The notes beneath the pieces were generated by a model. The model had not been told where the DNA came from, did not search any database, and saw only the letters and a list, made by a program, of their open reading frames with translations. Of a stretch of 64,000 nt of DNA, positions 37,532 through 47,761 are shown in pieces. Numbering within the stretch: the first letter of the stretch is position 1; each line of letters opens with the position of its first letter. Made by a program: the position numbers and the translations under genes. This DNA is from Acinetobacter sp. Marseille-Q1618 (GTDB lineage Bacteria; Pseudomonadota; Gammaproteobacteria; Pseudomonadales; Moraxellaceae): NCBI RefSeq assembly GCF_902809855.1, contig NZ_CADDWJ010000001.1, forward strand, positions 124,001-188,000. The letters are read 5' to 3'.

Positions 37532-38494
37532 ATGTTATTTCATTTACCTAAGTTGCCTGCTGAAATTCGTGTGAGCCATTTAAATACACGTATTAATGAA
37601 CAACGAAAAAGAATTGCCCAAACCACAGCATCTAAGCTTGAGTTATTGCAACTTACTCAACAGTTTGCCAAAGAAGCGCGTGCGCGTAAAAAGACCAATC
37701 AAAAAATTTATGTTTTAGATTTTAAAGGTGATGTACAAGCATCAGCAGTAGAAAATTTACGTGAAGAAATTACTTTGATTTTAGCAACTGCCAAAGCAGG
37801 GCGTGATCGTGTTGTGGTACGCCTAGAAAGTCCTGGCGGTATGGTACATGGTTATGGTCTGGCAGCAGCACAGTTGGTACGTTTGCGTGATGCGGGTTTT
37901 CATTTAACCATTTGTGTCGATAAAGTTGCGGCAAGTGGCGGTTATATGATGGCATGTATTGCCTCAGAAATTATTTCTGCGCCATTTGCAGTGGTTGGTT
38001 CAATTGGTGTCGTGGCTCAAGTACCTAATTTTAATCGTTTATTGAAAGAACATAATATTGATTTTGAACTATATACCGCTGGGCAATATAAACGCACTGT
38101 GACCATGTTTGGTGAAAACACCGAAGAAGGTAAAGCCAAGTTTGAAGAAGAATTGCAACAAACCCATGCTTTGTTTAAACACTTTGTTGAAAAATATCGT
38201 CCACAGTTAAATGTAGAAAAAGTAGCAACAGGTGAGCATTGGTATGGTGAAGATGCTTTAAATCTCAACTTAGTAGATAAGCTGCAAACCTCAGATGAAT
38301 ATATTCTTGGTTTGTTGCCACAGCATGATGTATATGCGATTCAGACTCGCCGTAAACCAACTTTGGGTGAAAAGTTAGGTTTACAAGCAGCACAAATGGC
38401 AGATAGTCTGATTCCATCAGTGGTGAATAAGTTAGTAGATACTTTTACTAAAGCGAATGCCAATTTAGTGCAAATGCGTGATCCTAAACTTTGA
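37532..38494 (+). CDS. sohB: SohB-like S49 peptidase
   Basis: Serine peptidase of 320 residues related to E. coli SohB. KIYVLDFKGDVQASAVENLREEI, RLESPGGMVHGYGLAA, DKVAASGGYMMAC (catalytic Ser) and ATGEHWYGEDAL follow SohB almost segment by segment. E. coli SohB (349 residues) begins with a membrane anchor; here the N-terminus MLFHLPKLPAEIRV lacks one. No better upstream start is evident, so it may be soluble or attached by a surface helix. The role is likely turnover of membrane or signal peptides. Confidence 0.85.
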   Translation: MLFHLPKLPAEIRVSHLNTRINEQRKRIAQTTASKLELLQLTQQFAKEARARKKTNQKIYVLDFKGDVQASAVENLREEITLILATAKAGRDRVVVRLESPGGMVHGYGLAAAQLVRLRDAGFHLTICVDKVAASGGYMMACIASEIISAPFAVVGSIGVVAQVPNFNRLLKEHNIDFELYTAGQYKRTVTMFGENTEEGKAKFEEELQQTHALFKHFVEKYRPQLNVEKVATGEHWYGEDALNLNLVDKLQTSDEYILGLLPQHDVYAIQTRRKPTLGEKLGLQAAQMADSLIPSVVNKLVDTFTKANANLVQMRDPKL

Positions 38495-38515
38495 TTTAGA
38501 TCATGGTAAATGAAG

Positions 38516-38542
38516 AAAAAGCACTCAATCGAGTGCTTTTTT
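38516..38542. terminator. Bidirectional terminator between sohB and the DUF2238 gene
   Basis: A perfect 11-bp stem (38516-38526 with 38531-38541), loop AATC. The stop codon of the DUF2238 gene (38525-38527) lies inside it. Confidence 0.82.
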
Positions 38543-39163
38543 ATTAGTCGTCATCAGCATAATTAAGCCTGTAAATATCGCTCCAATGGTGGCTAAAAAC
38601 ATATCCTTATGTGCATCCCAAATATCCCCTTGTTGCCCATTATAATTTTCAGCTTGTTCTGGTGATAAGCCAATAGCAATCCACCATTCGATCCACTCAT
38701 AAAATAGACTGCTTGCCATAATGAATTGAACTGTGATTAAAAATAAAACCTTGTGCGTTAAAGCAGGTAACCACACTTGAAATAAACGATAAAAAAATGG
38801 GTATAGAAATAATCCATATACGAGATGAACCAAACGATCATACATATTACGTTGCCAACCCATCATTTGATTTAAATCAAAATGGAAAATCGCTTTAATC
38901 CATTCATTATAAGGAACGTATGAATATAAATAATGTGCAGCAGAAACGTGGATGAGTAAAAATAAAATATAAAGTAAAAATGCAGAATAACTTAGTCCAA
39001 CTTTTTTTAAACAAATAAACAGCAGGATTAGCATAAGTGCTGTGCCTACTTGGTGGAGCAGGTAGGATTCAAACTCTAAGGGTTGAATACTTGCAATAAT
39101 AATCGCAATGGCAAGTACTGCTAAAGTTAGGCAATGTTTTAAAGTAAGTTGGTGATAGATCAT
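38525..39163 (-). CDS. DUF2238 membrane protein (YjdF-like)
   Basis: Inner-membrane protein of 212 residues with six likely helices, at about 12-25, 33-50, 56-72, 110-127, 135-150 and 185-202. The DUF2238 hallmarks are present: YDRLVHLVYGLF (about 109-120) and SLFYEWIEWWIA with GDIWDAHKDMFLATIGA near the end. Function is unknown; conserved Asp, His and Glu residues in the membrane suggest ion or proton handling. Single gene that ends in the shared terminator with sohB. Confidence 0.82.
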   Translation of the reverse strand: MIYHQLTLKHCLTLAVLAIAIIIASIQPLEFESYLLHQVGTALMLILLFICLKKVGLSYSAFLLYILFLLIHVSAAHYLYSYVPYNEWIKAIFHFDLNQMMGWQRNMYDRLVHLVYGLFLYPFFYRLFQVWLPALTHKVLFLITVQFIMASSLFYEWIEWWIAIGLSPEQAENYNGQQGDIWDAHKDMFLATIGAIFTGLIMLMTTNKKALD

Positions 39164-39281
39164 CTAATTTTTATAGTCTAAAAAATAATGTGAATGATAT
39201 AGGATAATAGATACTTCTAAAATATTTTTATGTCATAGATTTTATTTATAAGATCAGTGAATTTGAATATTTTGGATAATA

Positions 39282-39310
39282 AAAAAACGAAGCCGAAGCC
39301 TCGTTTTTTA
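39282..39310 (-). terminator. Terminator after purB
   Basis: A 9-bp outer stem (39282-39290 with 39301-39309), which on the minus strand ends in a T-run. It lies 26 bases after the purB stop. Confidence 0.75.
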
Positions 39311-39335
39311 TTATATTTAAAATTAAATTTTAGAC

Positions 39336-40733
<1,398 letters not shown>

Positions 40734-40783
40734 TTAGACTTTGGAATTAAACGAAAAGCGAAAAAGTCGCCTCATTGTTCAAG

Positions 40784-41515
40784 TTATACAACCTGATATT
40801 GAAGGCGAGCAAGGTCTTGAATATCACGTAGCAATTTACGTTTGCTAAAAATCATTGCCCAAGAGCTACCACCAAGCTGACGCCACAAATGCGCCATTTG
40901 TAAACCTGTAAATAGACATGCTCGGATACGGTTGGTATGTGCAGCATCTTTAAATGCTTCTGCATTGCCACGCACTAAAATGCGTGGGTTAATTTGTCCT
41001 GCGGTATCCACATAGGTTTGTGCAAGATTGGCAATAATACTAGGATGGGTATAATCATTATCAAAAAAAGACAGTTGTTTTAATATTTTTTGCTGAGATT
41101 TTTCGATAATTTCGACAAATTGGGGATTGCCATATACTTTTTTTTCTAATGCCAATAAAGCCATTGCATAGGACATCGGTAGTTTAGCATTGGATAATTT
41201 CGGAATTTTTGATTTTGGCGTAGGGGTGAAAGGCTGAGTAATACTACTTTCTAAACTCTTTAAACCTAAAGAAATATCAGATAATTTACAAAAAAAATCT
41301 AAAGTTTGAGAGGATTGATTATCCGCAGGACGGATATTTAGGCTGGCTTTGATGAGTTGCTCAAAATAGAAATTACCACTTTCACCAATACTTTGACGCC
41401 CTGTCATTGCAGTCATATGCGTCAGTTGTGTTGCTTGGAACACCGCTGCCAACGCCAAAGCTTTATTTTGACGTTGATTCAAAGTTTGAGGCTGTTGAAA
41501 GGGAAGATCAACCAT
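40784..41515 (-). CDS. hflD: HflD homologue
   Basis: Membrane-peripheral helical protein of 243 residues. In E. coli, HflD binds lambda CII and affects lysogenisation; its normal role is unclear. [37 protein letters not shown] and [31 protein letters not shown] align with the family. The protein is about 30 residues longer than E. coli HflD, at its N-terminus and middle. Position between mnmA and purB is the usual one and supports the call. Confidence 0.88.
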   Translation of the reverse strand: MVDLPFQQPQTLNQRQNKALALAAVFQATQLTHMTAMTGRQSIGESGNFYFEQLIKASLNIRPADNQSSQTLDFFCKLSDISLGLKSLESSITQPFTPTPKSKIPKLSNAKLPMSYAMALLALEKKVYGNPQFVEIIEKSQQKILKQLSFFDNDYTHPSIIANLAQTYVDTAGQINPRILVRGNAEAFKDAAHTNRIRACLFTGLQMAHLWRQLGGSSWAMIFSKRKLLRDIQDLARLQYQVV

Positions 41516-41546
41516 GCCTAAATTCCTTTCAGTCTGTTAAATAATT

Positions 41547-42695
41547 TTAGTCAATAAAATCAGGCTTTGGTGCATTGGTATGATGGATAACACCACCACC
41601 TAGACACACTTCACCAACATAGAACACCACGCTTTGACCTGGTGTCACTGCACGTTGCGGTTCATCAAACTCGACACGCACACCATTTGGCGTACTTGGG
41701 TCTTTAAATAAAGTACAGGTTTGATCAGGCTGACGATAACGTGTTTTAGCTGTACATTTAAAACCTGATTCAGGAATCTCTTGTTCACCTGCTACCCAGT
41801 CAATCGCTTCAGACCATAAAATGGTACTTTGCATGAGTGGATGTTCATGACCTTGACCAATCACTAAACGGTTATTGGCAATATCTTTATGCAGTACGAA
41901 CCAAGCACCTTCTTCAGCACCTTTGAGACCACCTAAACCGATCCCGCCACGTTGGCCGAGCGTATAGTACATTAAGCCATGATGTTCACCAACCTCTTTT
42001 CCTGTATCAAGGACAATTTTTCCAGGTTGGGCAGGCAAATATTGTTTTAAAAAATCATTAAAACGACGTTCGCCAATAAAACAAATCCCTGTGGAATCTT
42101 TTTTCTTAGCCGTTGCTAAACCAAGTTCTTCCGCAATTTTACGTACTTGTGGTTTTTCAATTTCCCCGACAGGAAACAAAGTCTTGTTAATTTCACGGCC
42201 ATGTACAGCATGTAAGAAATAAGTTTGGTCTTTATTTTGATCCACACCACGCAGCAAAGGTGCGTATTCTTCACCACGAGAATTGGTTAGGGTTGCACCA
42301 CGACGACAATAATGTCCTGTAGCAATAAAGTCCGCACCCAAGTTCACAGCATGGTCTAAAAAGGCACGAAACTTAATTTCTTTATTACATAAAATATCTG
42401 GGTTTGGGGTACGACCAGCGGCATATTCTTTTAAGAAATGTTCAAAGACACGATCCCAATACTCCATTGCAAAATTGGCGGTATGTAGCTTAATACCAAT
42501 TTTGTCACACACGGCTTGTGCATCGGCAAGGTCTTCCATCGCCGTACAATATTCCGTGCCATCATCTTCTTCCCAGTTTTTCATGAAAAGCCCTTCAACT
42601 TGATAACCTTGTTGAAGTAAAAGTGCAGCAGAAACAGATGAATCTACACCACCCGACATACCGACGATGACACGTTGTTGCATAGGACTAAGCAT
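41547..42695 (-). CDS. mnmA: tRNA 2-thiouridylase MnmA
   Basis: Enzyme of 382 residues that places sulfur on U34 of tRNAs for Lys, Glu and Gln. The PP-loop is [10 protein letters not shown] (about 11-20). The two catalytic cysteines lie in ILCNKEIKF and [25 protein letters not shown] and the C-terminal barrel are complete. The start at 42695 overlaps the upstream nudix stop by 8 bases; ATG at 42683 (MQQRVIVG) is nearly as good. First in mnmA-hflD-purB or coupled to the nudix gene. Confidence 0.96.
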   Translation of the reverse strand: MLSPMQQRVIVGMSGGVDSSVSAALLLQQGYQVEGLFMKNWEEDDGTEYCTAMEDLADAQAVCDKIGIKLHTANFAMEYWDRVFEHFLKEYAAGRTPNPDILCNKEIKFRAFLDHAVNLGADFIATGHYCRRGATLTNSRGEEYAPLLRGVDQNKDQTYFLHAVHGREINKTLFPVGEIEKPQVRKIAEELGLATAKKKDSTGICFIGERRFNDFLKQYLPAQPGKIVLDTGKEVGEHHGLMYYTLGQRGGIGLGGLKGAEEGAWFVLHKDIANNRLVIGQGHEHPLMQSTILWSEAIDWVAGEQEIPESGFKCTAKTRYRQPDQTCTLFKDPSTPNGVRVEFDEPQRAVTPGQSVVFYVGEVCLGGGVIHHTNAPKPDFID

Positions 42696-43173
42696 CCAAA
42701 TTTGAATTTAAAGGAGAGTTTTGATGCTCATAAATGAGCGAAAGCGGGTATTTTTGCCCAGAAAGTGCATCTTGTACAGCTTTAATCACCAACGGACTAC
42801 GCGCACGTGCTGTATCTAACAGCTCTTCAAGGGTCATCCATTTAGGACCCACGATCCCTGTATCTAGCTCAGCTTCAGGAAAATATTCGAGTACATGAGC
42901 AAGAAAACAAAATCTGTAATAGGTACGATCTGGAAACATTGGTGGTGTATAGGTATAAATACCTAACAAGGCATCAACGTCTACCGCATGTCCTGTTTCT
43001 TCCATGGTTTCACGAATCGCGGCTTGGACAATAGATTCACCACATTCGACATGCCCAGCAGGTTGATTAAATACCGTGTGCATTACACCTTCAGTATGTT
43101 CTTCAACAAAAAGGAATTTTCCGTCTTTTTCTACAACTGTAGCGACAGTCACATGAGGTGTCCAAGAGGTCAT
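42688..43173 (-). CDS. Nudix hydrolase (NudJ-like)
   Basis: Pyrophosphohydrolase of 161 residues. The nudix box is [23 protein letters not shown], with all key Gly, Arg and Glu residues. Its place next to mnmA and its length (E. coli NudJ is 153) suggest NudJ, which acts on nucleoside di- and triphosphates and on the thiamine precursor HMP-PP; the substrate is inferred. ATG at 43173 is chosen over the in-frame TTG at 43179. The gene is upstream of mnmA and overlaps it by 8 bases, so the two are coupled. Confidence 0.87.
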   Translation of the reverse strand: MTSWTPHVTVATVVEKDGKFLFVEEHTEGVMHTVFNQPAGHVECGESIVQAAIRETMEETGHAVDVDALLGIYTYTPPMFPDRTYYRFCFLAHVLEYFPEAELDTGIVGPKWMTLEELLDTARARSPLVIKAVQDALSGQKYPLSLIYEHQNSPLNSNLDA

Positions 43174-43310
43174 AACCAAAACCGTGGGAAATAAAGCGAT
43201 ATTCTACAAAATTTAGGCGACGGTGGCTATGTTTGAATAAATATGACTTGGAAATAATCCAATGAGATGAGGGGAAGAGCGATTAGTTCTATAATTTTGG
43301 ATTGAAAATA

Positions 43311-43346
43311 CTAAAAGTGAAAAATAATATATTTTTGTATATTCAA
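43311..43346 (-). pseudogene. Dead remnant of the TolA-domain lipoprotein N-terminus
   Basis: The sequence reads TTG AAT ATA CAA AAA TAT ATT ATT TTT CAC TTT TAG, i.e. MNIQKYIIFHF then stop. The intact lipoprotein gene begins MNIQKYVLFI exactly 566 bases away and has the same upstream GGACAAATATA. This is the truncated next unit of a tandem duplication. Confidence 0.65.
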
Positions 43347-43405
43347 TATATTTGTCCCCAGATACTTAAAATAAATCCTGCTGAAACAGGGGCTTATTAT
43401 TTAAA

Positions 43406-43912
43406 TTATTTCACTGTAAAGTGCGCTGTAAAGCTACGAGCTTCCCGCCTTGCATCTGGATCGGAGGGCATTGGAAATGGTGCAGCATTTCGTATAGCGT
43501 GTTCTACACTTTTTCTTAGCGCTAGGTCAGAGGCATTTACGACAATAGAAGATATCGCACCATTTTCAGTGAGCGTTACACGCGCAGATGCTTTTTGTCC
43601 TGAAGGAGCTACTGGCATATGCCATGTGCTAAGAACTTTATTGGCAAAATCACGTTTGGCAGAAAATGCTATCTTCTTTGATTCTATTGTTTTTGTAGAG
43701 TCTTCATCTTTGGCTTTTTGAAGAGCAGATGGTTTTGACTGAGGAGGCGGTTCTTCTTCACTTTGTTTATGAGCTAAAGTTACATTCTCATTTTCAATTC
43801 GCTTAGATCTATCAAGCTTAGAATTATCCATTTGAGTGAAGTGATCAGTGCTACAACTCTGGATTAAAAATGCTAAAGGTAAAATAAACAATACATATTT
43901 TTGAATATTCAA
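43406..43912 (-). CDS. Lipoprotein with a second TolA C-terminal (domain III) copy
   Basis: Protein of 168 residues. The signal starts MNIQKYVLFILPLAFLIQSC (Cys20), with a TTG start and CAGGA eight bases upstream. A charged Ser/Glu/Lys linker with a short Pro stretch (EEPPPQSKP, about 52-60) precedes a TolA domain III (79-168). Over 90 residues, 69 are identical by hand count to the end of the adjacent TolA, including SGQKASARVTLTE and NAAPFPMPSDPDARREARSF. It lacks TolA's membrane anchor and long helix, so if exported it would present domain III on a lipid anchor. It could compete with TolA for TolB, Pal, colicins or phage proteins; this is inference. Confidence 0.78.
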   Translation of the reverse strand: MNIQKYVLFILPLAFLIQSCSTDHFTQMDNSKLDRSKRIENENVTLAHKQSEEEPPPQSKPSALQKAKDEDSTKTIESKKIAFSAKRDFANKVLSTWHMPVAPSGQKASARVTLTENGAISSIVVNASDLALRKSVEHAIRNAAPFPMPSDPDARREARSFTAHFTVK

Positions 43913-43929
43913 TATATTTGTCCTGAGAT

Positions 43930-43958
43930 ACTAAAAATAAACCCTGCCGAAACAGGGT
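43930..43958 (-). terminator. Terminator after tolA
   Basis: On the minus strand: ACCCTG, a 6-base loop and CAGGGT, followed by TTATTTTTAG, just after the tolA stop. The diverged copy of this hairpin follows the duplicated lipoprotein gene. Confidence 0.65.
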
Positions 43959-43971
43959 CTTATTATTCAAA

Positions 43972-45360
43972 TCATTTCACTGTAAAGTTTGCTGTAAAGC
44001 TACGGGCTTCCCTTCTTGCATCTGGATCAGATGGCATAGGAAATGGTGCAGCATTTCGTACAGCTTGTTCAACGCTGGCTTTTACATCTGGATCAGACGC
44101 ATTGACAACAACAGAAGCAACACCGCCACTTTCTGTCAATGTAACACGAGCAGATGCCTTCTGTCCTGAAGAACCACTAGGCATACGCCAAGCACTACGG
44201 ACTTTATTCTCAAAATCACGTTTCGCAGAAGATGCAATTTTCTTTGCTTCTGCTTTTTTGCTTGCAGCTTCTTCTTTGGCTTTTTGAGCAGCAGAGGCTT
44301 TGGCTTCAGCGGCTGCTTTCTCTTTGGCTTCTGCATCTGCTTTACGTTTTGCCTCTGCTTTTGCAGCAGCATCCGCTTTAGCTTTTTCATTTGCCTCTTG
44401 CTTAGCTTTGGCAGCAGCGTCAGCTTTTTCACGTTTGGCTTTGTCCGCAGCCTCTTGTTTAGCTTTGGCAGCAGCATCGGCTTTTTCACGTTTGGCTTTT
44501 TCTGCAGCGTCTTGTTTGGCTTTAGCAGCGGCGTCAGCTTTTTCACGTTTGGCTTTTTCGGCAGCATCTTGTTTAGCTTTGGCAGTAGCATCAGCTTTTT
44601 CACGTTTGGCTTTTTCGGCAGCATCTTGCTTGGCTTTTGCAGCTTGTGCAGCTTTTTCCTGTGCTAATTTTGCAGCACGATCTTGACGTGCTTTTTCAGC
44701 AGCATCAGCTTTAGCCTTTGCATTTGCTTCTTGTTTCGCTTTTGCAGCAGCTTCTGCTTTTGCCTGACGTGCTTTTTCATTGGCTTCCGCTCTCGCTTTT
44801 TCGGCTGCTTCACGTTTAGCTGCGGCTGCAGCTTCTGCCTTAGCTTTAGCGTTTGCCTCAGCCTTAGCTCTTTCAGCATCATTTTTAGCTTGGCGAATTT
44901 TTTCAGCAGCTTCTTGACGGGCTTTTTCTGCTTCTGCTGCTTTTAAGCGTGCTGCATCAGCAGCTTTGGCCTGTGCTTTGGCTGCTTCAGCGGCTGCCTT
45001 TTGTTCCGCTTCAGCGGCTTTTGCTTCGGCAGCAGCTTTTTGCATATCTACTTTGGGTGTAGGCGTAGGAACAGTTACTGGAATGTTGGGCGCATCTTCA
45101 ACAGGGTCAGCCGTTTGTTGTATATTTTCGGCAACATTGGTGTCTGCCGTTTCCGTTGCATCCGTGATTTCCAAAGGCTCTGCTTCTGGTGGTGGAATGT
45201 CCTCTGGTTTGACCAATACAGTTTTGATCTGCTTAGGTGGTTCAAGTGGTTTACTCATACCCAAAAAAAGTAAGCCAACAATCGCCACCACATGGACACC
45301 AAGGGTGAACCCAAGTGCAATCGCATTTTCTTTGGATTGTGGCTTATTAAAATCTTTCAT
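43972..45360 (-). CDS. tolA: Tol-Pal system protein TolA
   Basis: Inner-membrane protein of 462 residues that spans the periplasm and transmits proton-motive force from TolQR to Pal. Domain I is one membrane helix (about 18-35) with TLGVH (Thr19...His23) in place of the usual SxxxH that contacts TolQR. After a Pro/Glu region (about 40-105), domain II is a long Ala/Lys/Glu/Gln helix (about 106-372) that contains four 19-residue repeats (241-316). Domain III (373-462) is the globular partner-binding end. Domain II is longer than in E. coli TolA (421 residues in all). It starts three bases after tolR and is last of ybgC-tolQRA. Confidence 0.95.
   Translation of the reverse strand: MKDFNKPQSKENAIALGFTLGVHVVAIVGLLFLGMSKPLEPPKQIKTVLVKPEDIPPPEAEPLEITDATETADTNVAENIQQTADPVEDAPNIPVTVPTPTPKVDMQKAAAEAKAAEAEQKAAAEAAKAQAKAADAARLKAAEAEKARQEAAEKIRQAKNDAERAKAEANAKAKAEAAAAAKREAAEKARAEANEKARQAKAEAAAKAKQEANAKAKADAAEKARQDRAAKLAQEKAAQAAKAKQDAAEKAKREKADATAKAKQDAAEKAKREKADAAAKAKQDAAEKAKREKADAAAKAKQEAADKAKREKADAAAKAKQEANEKAKADAAAKAEAKRKADAEAKEKAAAEAKASAAQKAKEEAASKKAEAKKIASSAKRDFENKVRSAWRMPSGSSGQKASARVTLTESGGVASVVVNASDPDVKASVEQAVRNAAPFPMPSDPDARREARSFTANFTVK
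44413..44640 (-). repeat. 57-bp tandem repeats in tolA domain II
   Basis: Four units of 57 bp encode the 19-residue repeat AKAKQDAAEKAKREKADAA with few changes. They lie inside the long helix. Such repeats are prone to gain or loss of units, so helix length may vary between strains. Confidence 0.85.
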
Positions 45361-45363
45361 AGC

Positions 45364-45813
45364 TTACTTTAAAGGCTCGGTCAGTAGTCCAACTTGGTTA
45401 AGTCCTGCTTCTTGCAGGGCAGACATTAAACTCATCACATCGCCATAAGGACGAGATTTATCTCCATTCACCAAAACACTAAATTTCTGATTTTTAGTTT
45501 CAGCATCAGTTTGTGCTTGGTTTAAAACTTGTTTGAGTTCGTCGAGTGTTAAAGCTGTATTCTGATGTTCACCATCTTTGAGGAGGTATTGTCCTTGTTT
45601 ATCTAAGGTCACGATTGCTAAGGTTTCTTTAGATTCGATCGGTGTACTGTTCGCTTGCGGAAGATCAACATCAATTCCTGTAGTGATCATGGGTGCAGTG
45701 ACCATAAAGATCACCAACAGCACCAACATTACATCAATATAAGGAACGACATTCATGTCGCTCTTTAACGGCTTTTTGACGCGTTCAAAGCGTCCTGAAC
45801 GTTGAATTGCCAT
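45364..45813 (-). CDS. tolR: Tol-Pal system protein TolR
   Basis: ExbD/TolR proton-channel protein of 149 residues. One N-terminal membrane helix (about 25-45) holds the key Asp27 in YIDVMLVLLV. The periplasmic domain follows (about 46-149). It overlaps the tolQ stop by one base and precedes tolA by three bases. Function: couples proton flow with TolQ to move TolA. Confidence 0.95.
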   Translation of the reverse strand: MAIQRSGRFERVKKPLKSDMNVVPYIDVMLVLLVIFMVTAPMITTGIDVDLPQANSTPIESKETLAIVTLDKQGQYLLKDGEHQNTALTLDELKQVLNQAQTDAETKNQKFSVLVNGDKSRPYGDVMSLMSALQEAGLNQVGLLTEPLK

Positions 45814-46511
45814 TAGTCATTTTCCTGTGTTGAACCCACAGATTGACGTTGTAATAGCGCCACCATTTCTTCAGCAAATAATGCACGATCAGAATAGATC
45901 TCTTCACCTTTGGCAGTGTAATGGTTAAATGCTAATACCGCAGGAATCGCAGCAAAAAGACCAATTGCAGTTGCAATCAATGCCTCAGCAATACCTGGTG
46001 CAACAGTTGCTAAAGTCACTTGGTCGACTTGCGCCAAACCGATAAAGGCATTCATGATGCCCCAAACCGTACCGAATAAACCGACATAAGGCGCAACAGA
46101 ACCAATACTCGCCAAAGCACTTAAACCTTGTTCTAAGCGACTTTGATCACGGCTTAAGCCAACACGTAAAATACGTTCTGTCCCTTCGATCATCGAGGCA
46201 GTTTCCGCATGACGTTTTTTAAGTTTTAAAAACTCGCTTAAACCTTGATAGAAAATATCTTCTAAACCATCACGTTTAGAGTTGAGCTGAGCATTGTTAT
46301 ATAAAGTATTTAACTCTGCACCAGACCAAAAGATTTTTTGGAAATGATCATCGCCTTGGCGAGCTTTTTTATAGCCTATATGTAACTTGGCAATCAGATA
46401 CCAGCTAAATAAAGAGGCGAGTACCAGAACCAGCATGACCAACTGTACCACTGGACTTGCTTGTAAAATTAAATCAGAAACGTGAAGAGAAGATTCGAGT
46501 TGAGTTGCCAT
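45813..46511 (-). CDS. tolQ: Tol-Pal system protein TolQ
   Basis: ExbB/TolQ motor protein of 232 residues with three membrane segments (about 17-40, 135-158 and 168-190). The segment LSALASIGSVAPYVGLFGTVWGIMNAF and PGIAEALIATAIGLFAAIPAVLAFN form the channel-lining helices. ATG at 46511 (MATQLESS) is chosen; an in-frame TTG at 46526 would add five residues. Second in the operon after ybgC. Confidence 0.95.
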   Translation of the reverse strand: MATQLESSLHVSDLILQASPVVQLVMLVLVLASLFSWYLIAKLHIGYKKARQGDDHFQKIFWSGAELNTLYNNAQLNSKRDGLEDIFYQGLSEFLKLKKRHAETASMIEGTERILRVGLSRDQSRLEQGLSALASIGSVAPYVGLFGTVWGIMNAFIGLAQVDQVTLATVAPGIAEALIATAIGLFAAIPAVLAFNHYTAKGEEIYSDRALFAEEMVALLQRQSVGSTQEND

Positions 46512-46537
46512 AGTTACATGTGCCAAATAAATTTTTT

Positions 46538-46945
46538 TTATTCGTGGGCTAATTCTCTTAGAATCAACTCACGGATTTCATCAGGAATACGGCGCGGTTT
46601 CATTTCAGTACTTAAACATGCCAATTCAACCTCGCCAGAAGCAAGCATGATTTCACCACGATAAATATTTTGTTGCAATACAAATGACGTTGCTTTACAC
46701 GAAACTACACGAGCTGTAACAGTAATTAAGTCATCCATAAGGATTGGACGCATATATTTGACGTTTATTTTATGTACGACAAAGTTATAGTCTTTTTGAT
46801 GCCAATAATGGTCAATACCTGAAGCACGCAACCATTCAGTGCGGGTACGCTCCATAAAACGAATGTGATTGGCATGGTAAACAATTCCACCTGCATCGGT
46901 ATCTTCAATATATACACGGATTTGAAACTCAAATTTGTTTGCCAT
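46538..46945 (-). CDS. ybgC: Tol-Pal associated acyl-CoA thioesterase YbgC
   Basis: Hotdog thioesterase of 135 residues. The motif DTDAGGIVYHANHIRFMERTRTEWLR (about 15-40) has the catalytic Asp and the His. It is the usual first gene of tol-pal operons and lies 26 bases before tolQ. In other bacteria YbgC acts on acyl-CoA or acyl-ACP of phospholipid metabolism. Confidence 0.95.
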   Translation of the reverse strand: MANKFEFQIRVYIEDTDAGGIVYHANHIRFMERTRTEWLRASGIDHYWHQKDYNFVVHKINVKYMRPILMDDLITVTARVVSCKATSFVLQQNIYRGEIMLASGEVELACLSTEMKPRRIPDEIRELILRELAHE

Positions 46946-47190
46946 GACCCTTTCCAGTTTTTACATTTAGCAATGAACTAAGCTTTTTGATTTTTACAAT
47001 TATAACTGATTAAAAATTGTATAAAACCAAGCGCTACAATGGCTTGCAGTTTAGCATTCTGATTTGATTGTCCAATGGCACAAGGTTTCAAATCCTTAAG
47101 TATGATATTGATCGATACTCAGAGATAGTTTTGATGATGCGATTCAGCATTACAGGAATCTTTGAATCAAGTAAAGCGCTGTATCATGAA

Positions 47191-47439
47191 TTATTTTGAT
47201 TGAAGATTGTGGGTGAATTTTTCGATACATGAATTGGTGAGATGTTCTTTTTCTTGCTTACTCAGATTTGGATGATTAAGAATTTGATCAATTTCTCGAT
47301 CAAATTCTAAAAGATTCTGATTTACAAAATCGTTGATTTTTTCATTCTGTTTTTTTATCAGACGAGATTGATGAATTTTTTGTCCAATTCTAAAAATGAA
47401 ATAAACAGAAACAATAATAATTAGTATGTAAATGCTCAT
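47191..47439 (-). CDS. Small membrane protein, paralogue 1 of 2
   Basis: Protein of 82 residues with an N-terminal membrane segment (about 2-18), a basic stretch (IHQSRLIKKQNEK) and a helical tail. The tail LLEFDREIDQILNHPNLS is nearly repeated in the next gene upstream, so the two are paralogues. CAGGATAG lies before the ATG. Function is unknown. The shared DREI/LxxILNxPxLS motif may be a protein-binding site. Confidence 0.65.
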   Translation of the reverse strand: MSIYILIIIVSVYFIFRIGQKIHQSRLIKKQNEKINDFVNQNLLEFDREIDQILNHPNLSKQEKEHLTNSCIEKFTHNLQSK

Positions 47440-47500
47440 ATTAGACTATCCTGTACACCATCTTCATTTTTAGAATGATCATCGTTTAAGCTGTTTAGGC

Positions 47501-47761
47501 TTAGTCCATAGCGTTTTTTAATAAATACTGTTCAGCATATTCATTGCTCAAACGCTCTTTGTCTGCATCTGAAAGATGTGGGTTATTTAAAATTTTATTA
47601 AGCTCACGGTCAAACTCAAGTAAATCATCACTGCTGAGCTGTTGTGGTGAATGCTCAATGGGTTCTGAATGAGCGTGATTTAAATGATGAAAACGAAAAT
47701 ATAATACAAACGCGAAAACAGCAAAACTAACTAAAATTATGGTCATCGAAAAGCTTAGCAT
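47501..47761 (-). CDS. Small membrane protein, paralogue 2 of 2
   Basis: Protein of 86 residues with one membrane segment (about 5-22), a His-rich linker (RFHHLNHAHSEPIEH) and a helical tail with LLEFDRELNKILNNPHLSDADKERL, which matches paralogue 1. AAGGAG is a strong ribosome site before ATG at 47761. Likely co-transcribed with paralogue 1, which begins 60 bases after its stop. Function is unknown. Confidence 0.68.
   Translation of the reverse strand: MLSFSMTIILVSFAVFAFVLYFRFHHLNHAHSEPIEHSPQQLSSDDLLEFDRELNKILNNPHLSDADKERLSNEYAEQYLLKNAMD

Noticed and set aside
44413..44640. Possible CRISPR array
   Set aside because: The repeats are contiguous, in frame and within tolA; there are no spacers and no cas genes.
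44284..45448. Long open frames opposite tolA (Phe/Cys/Ser-rich and Ala/Ser-rich)
   Set aside because: They are the complement of TolA's Ala/Lys codon repeats, a known cause of long antisense frames.
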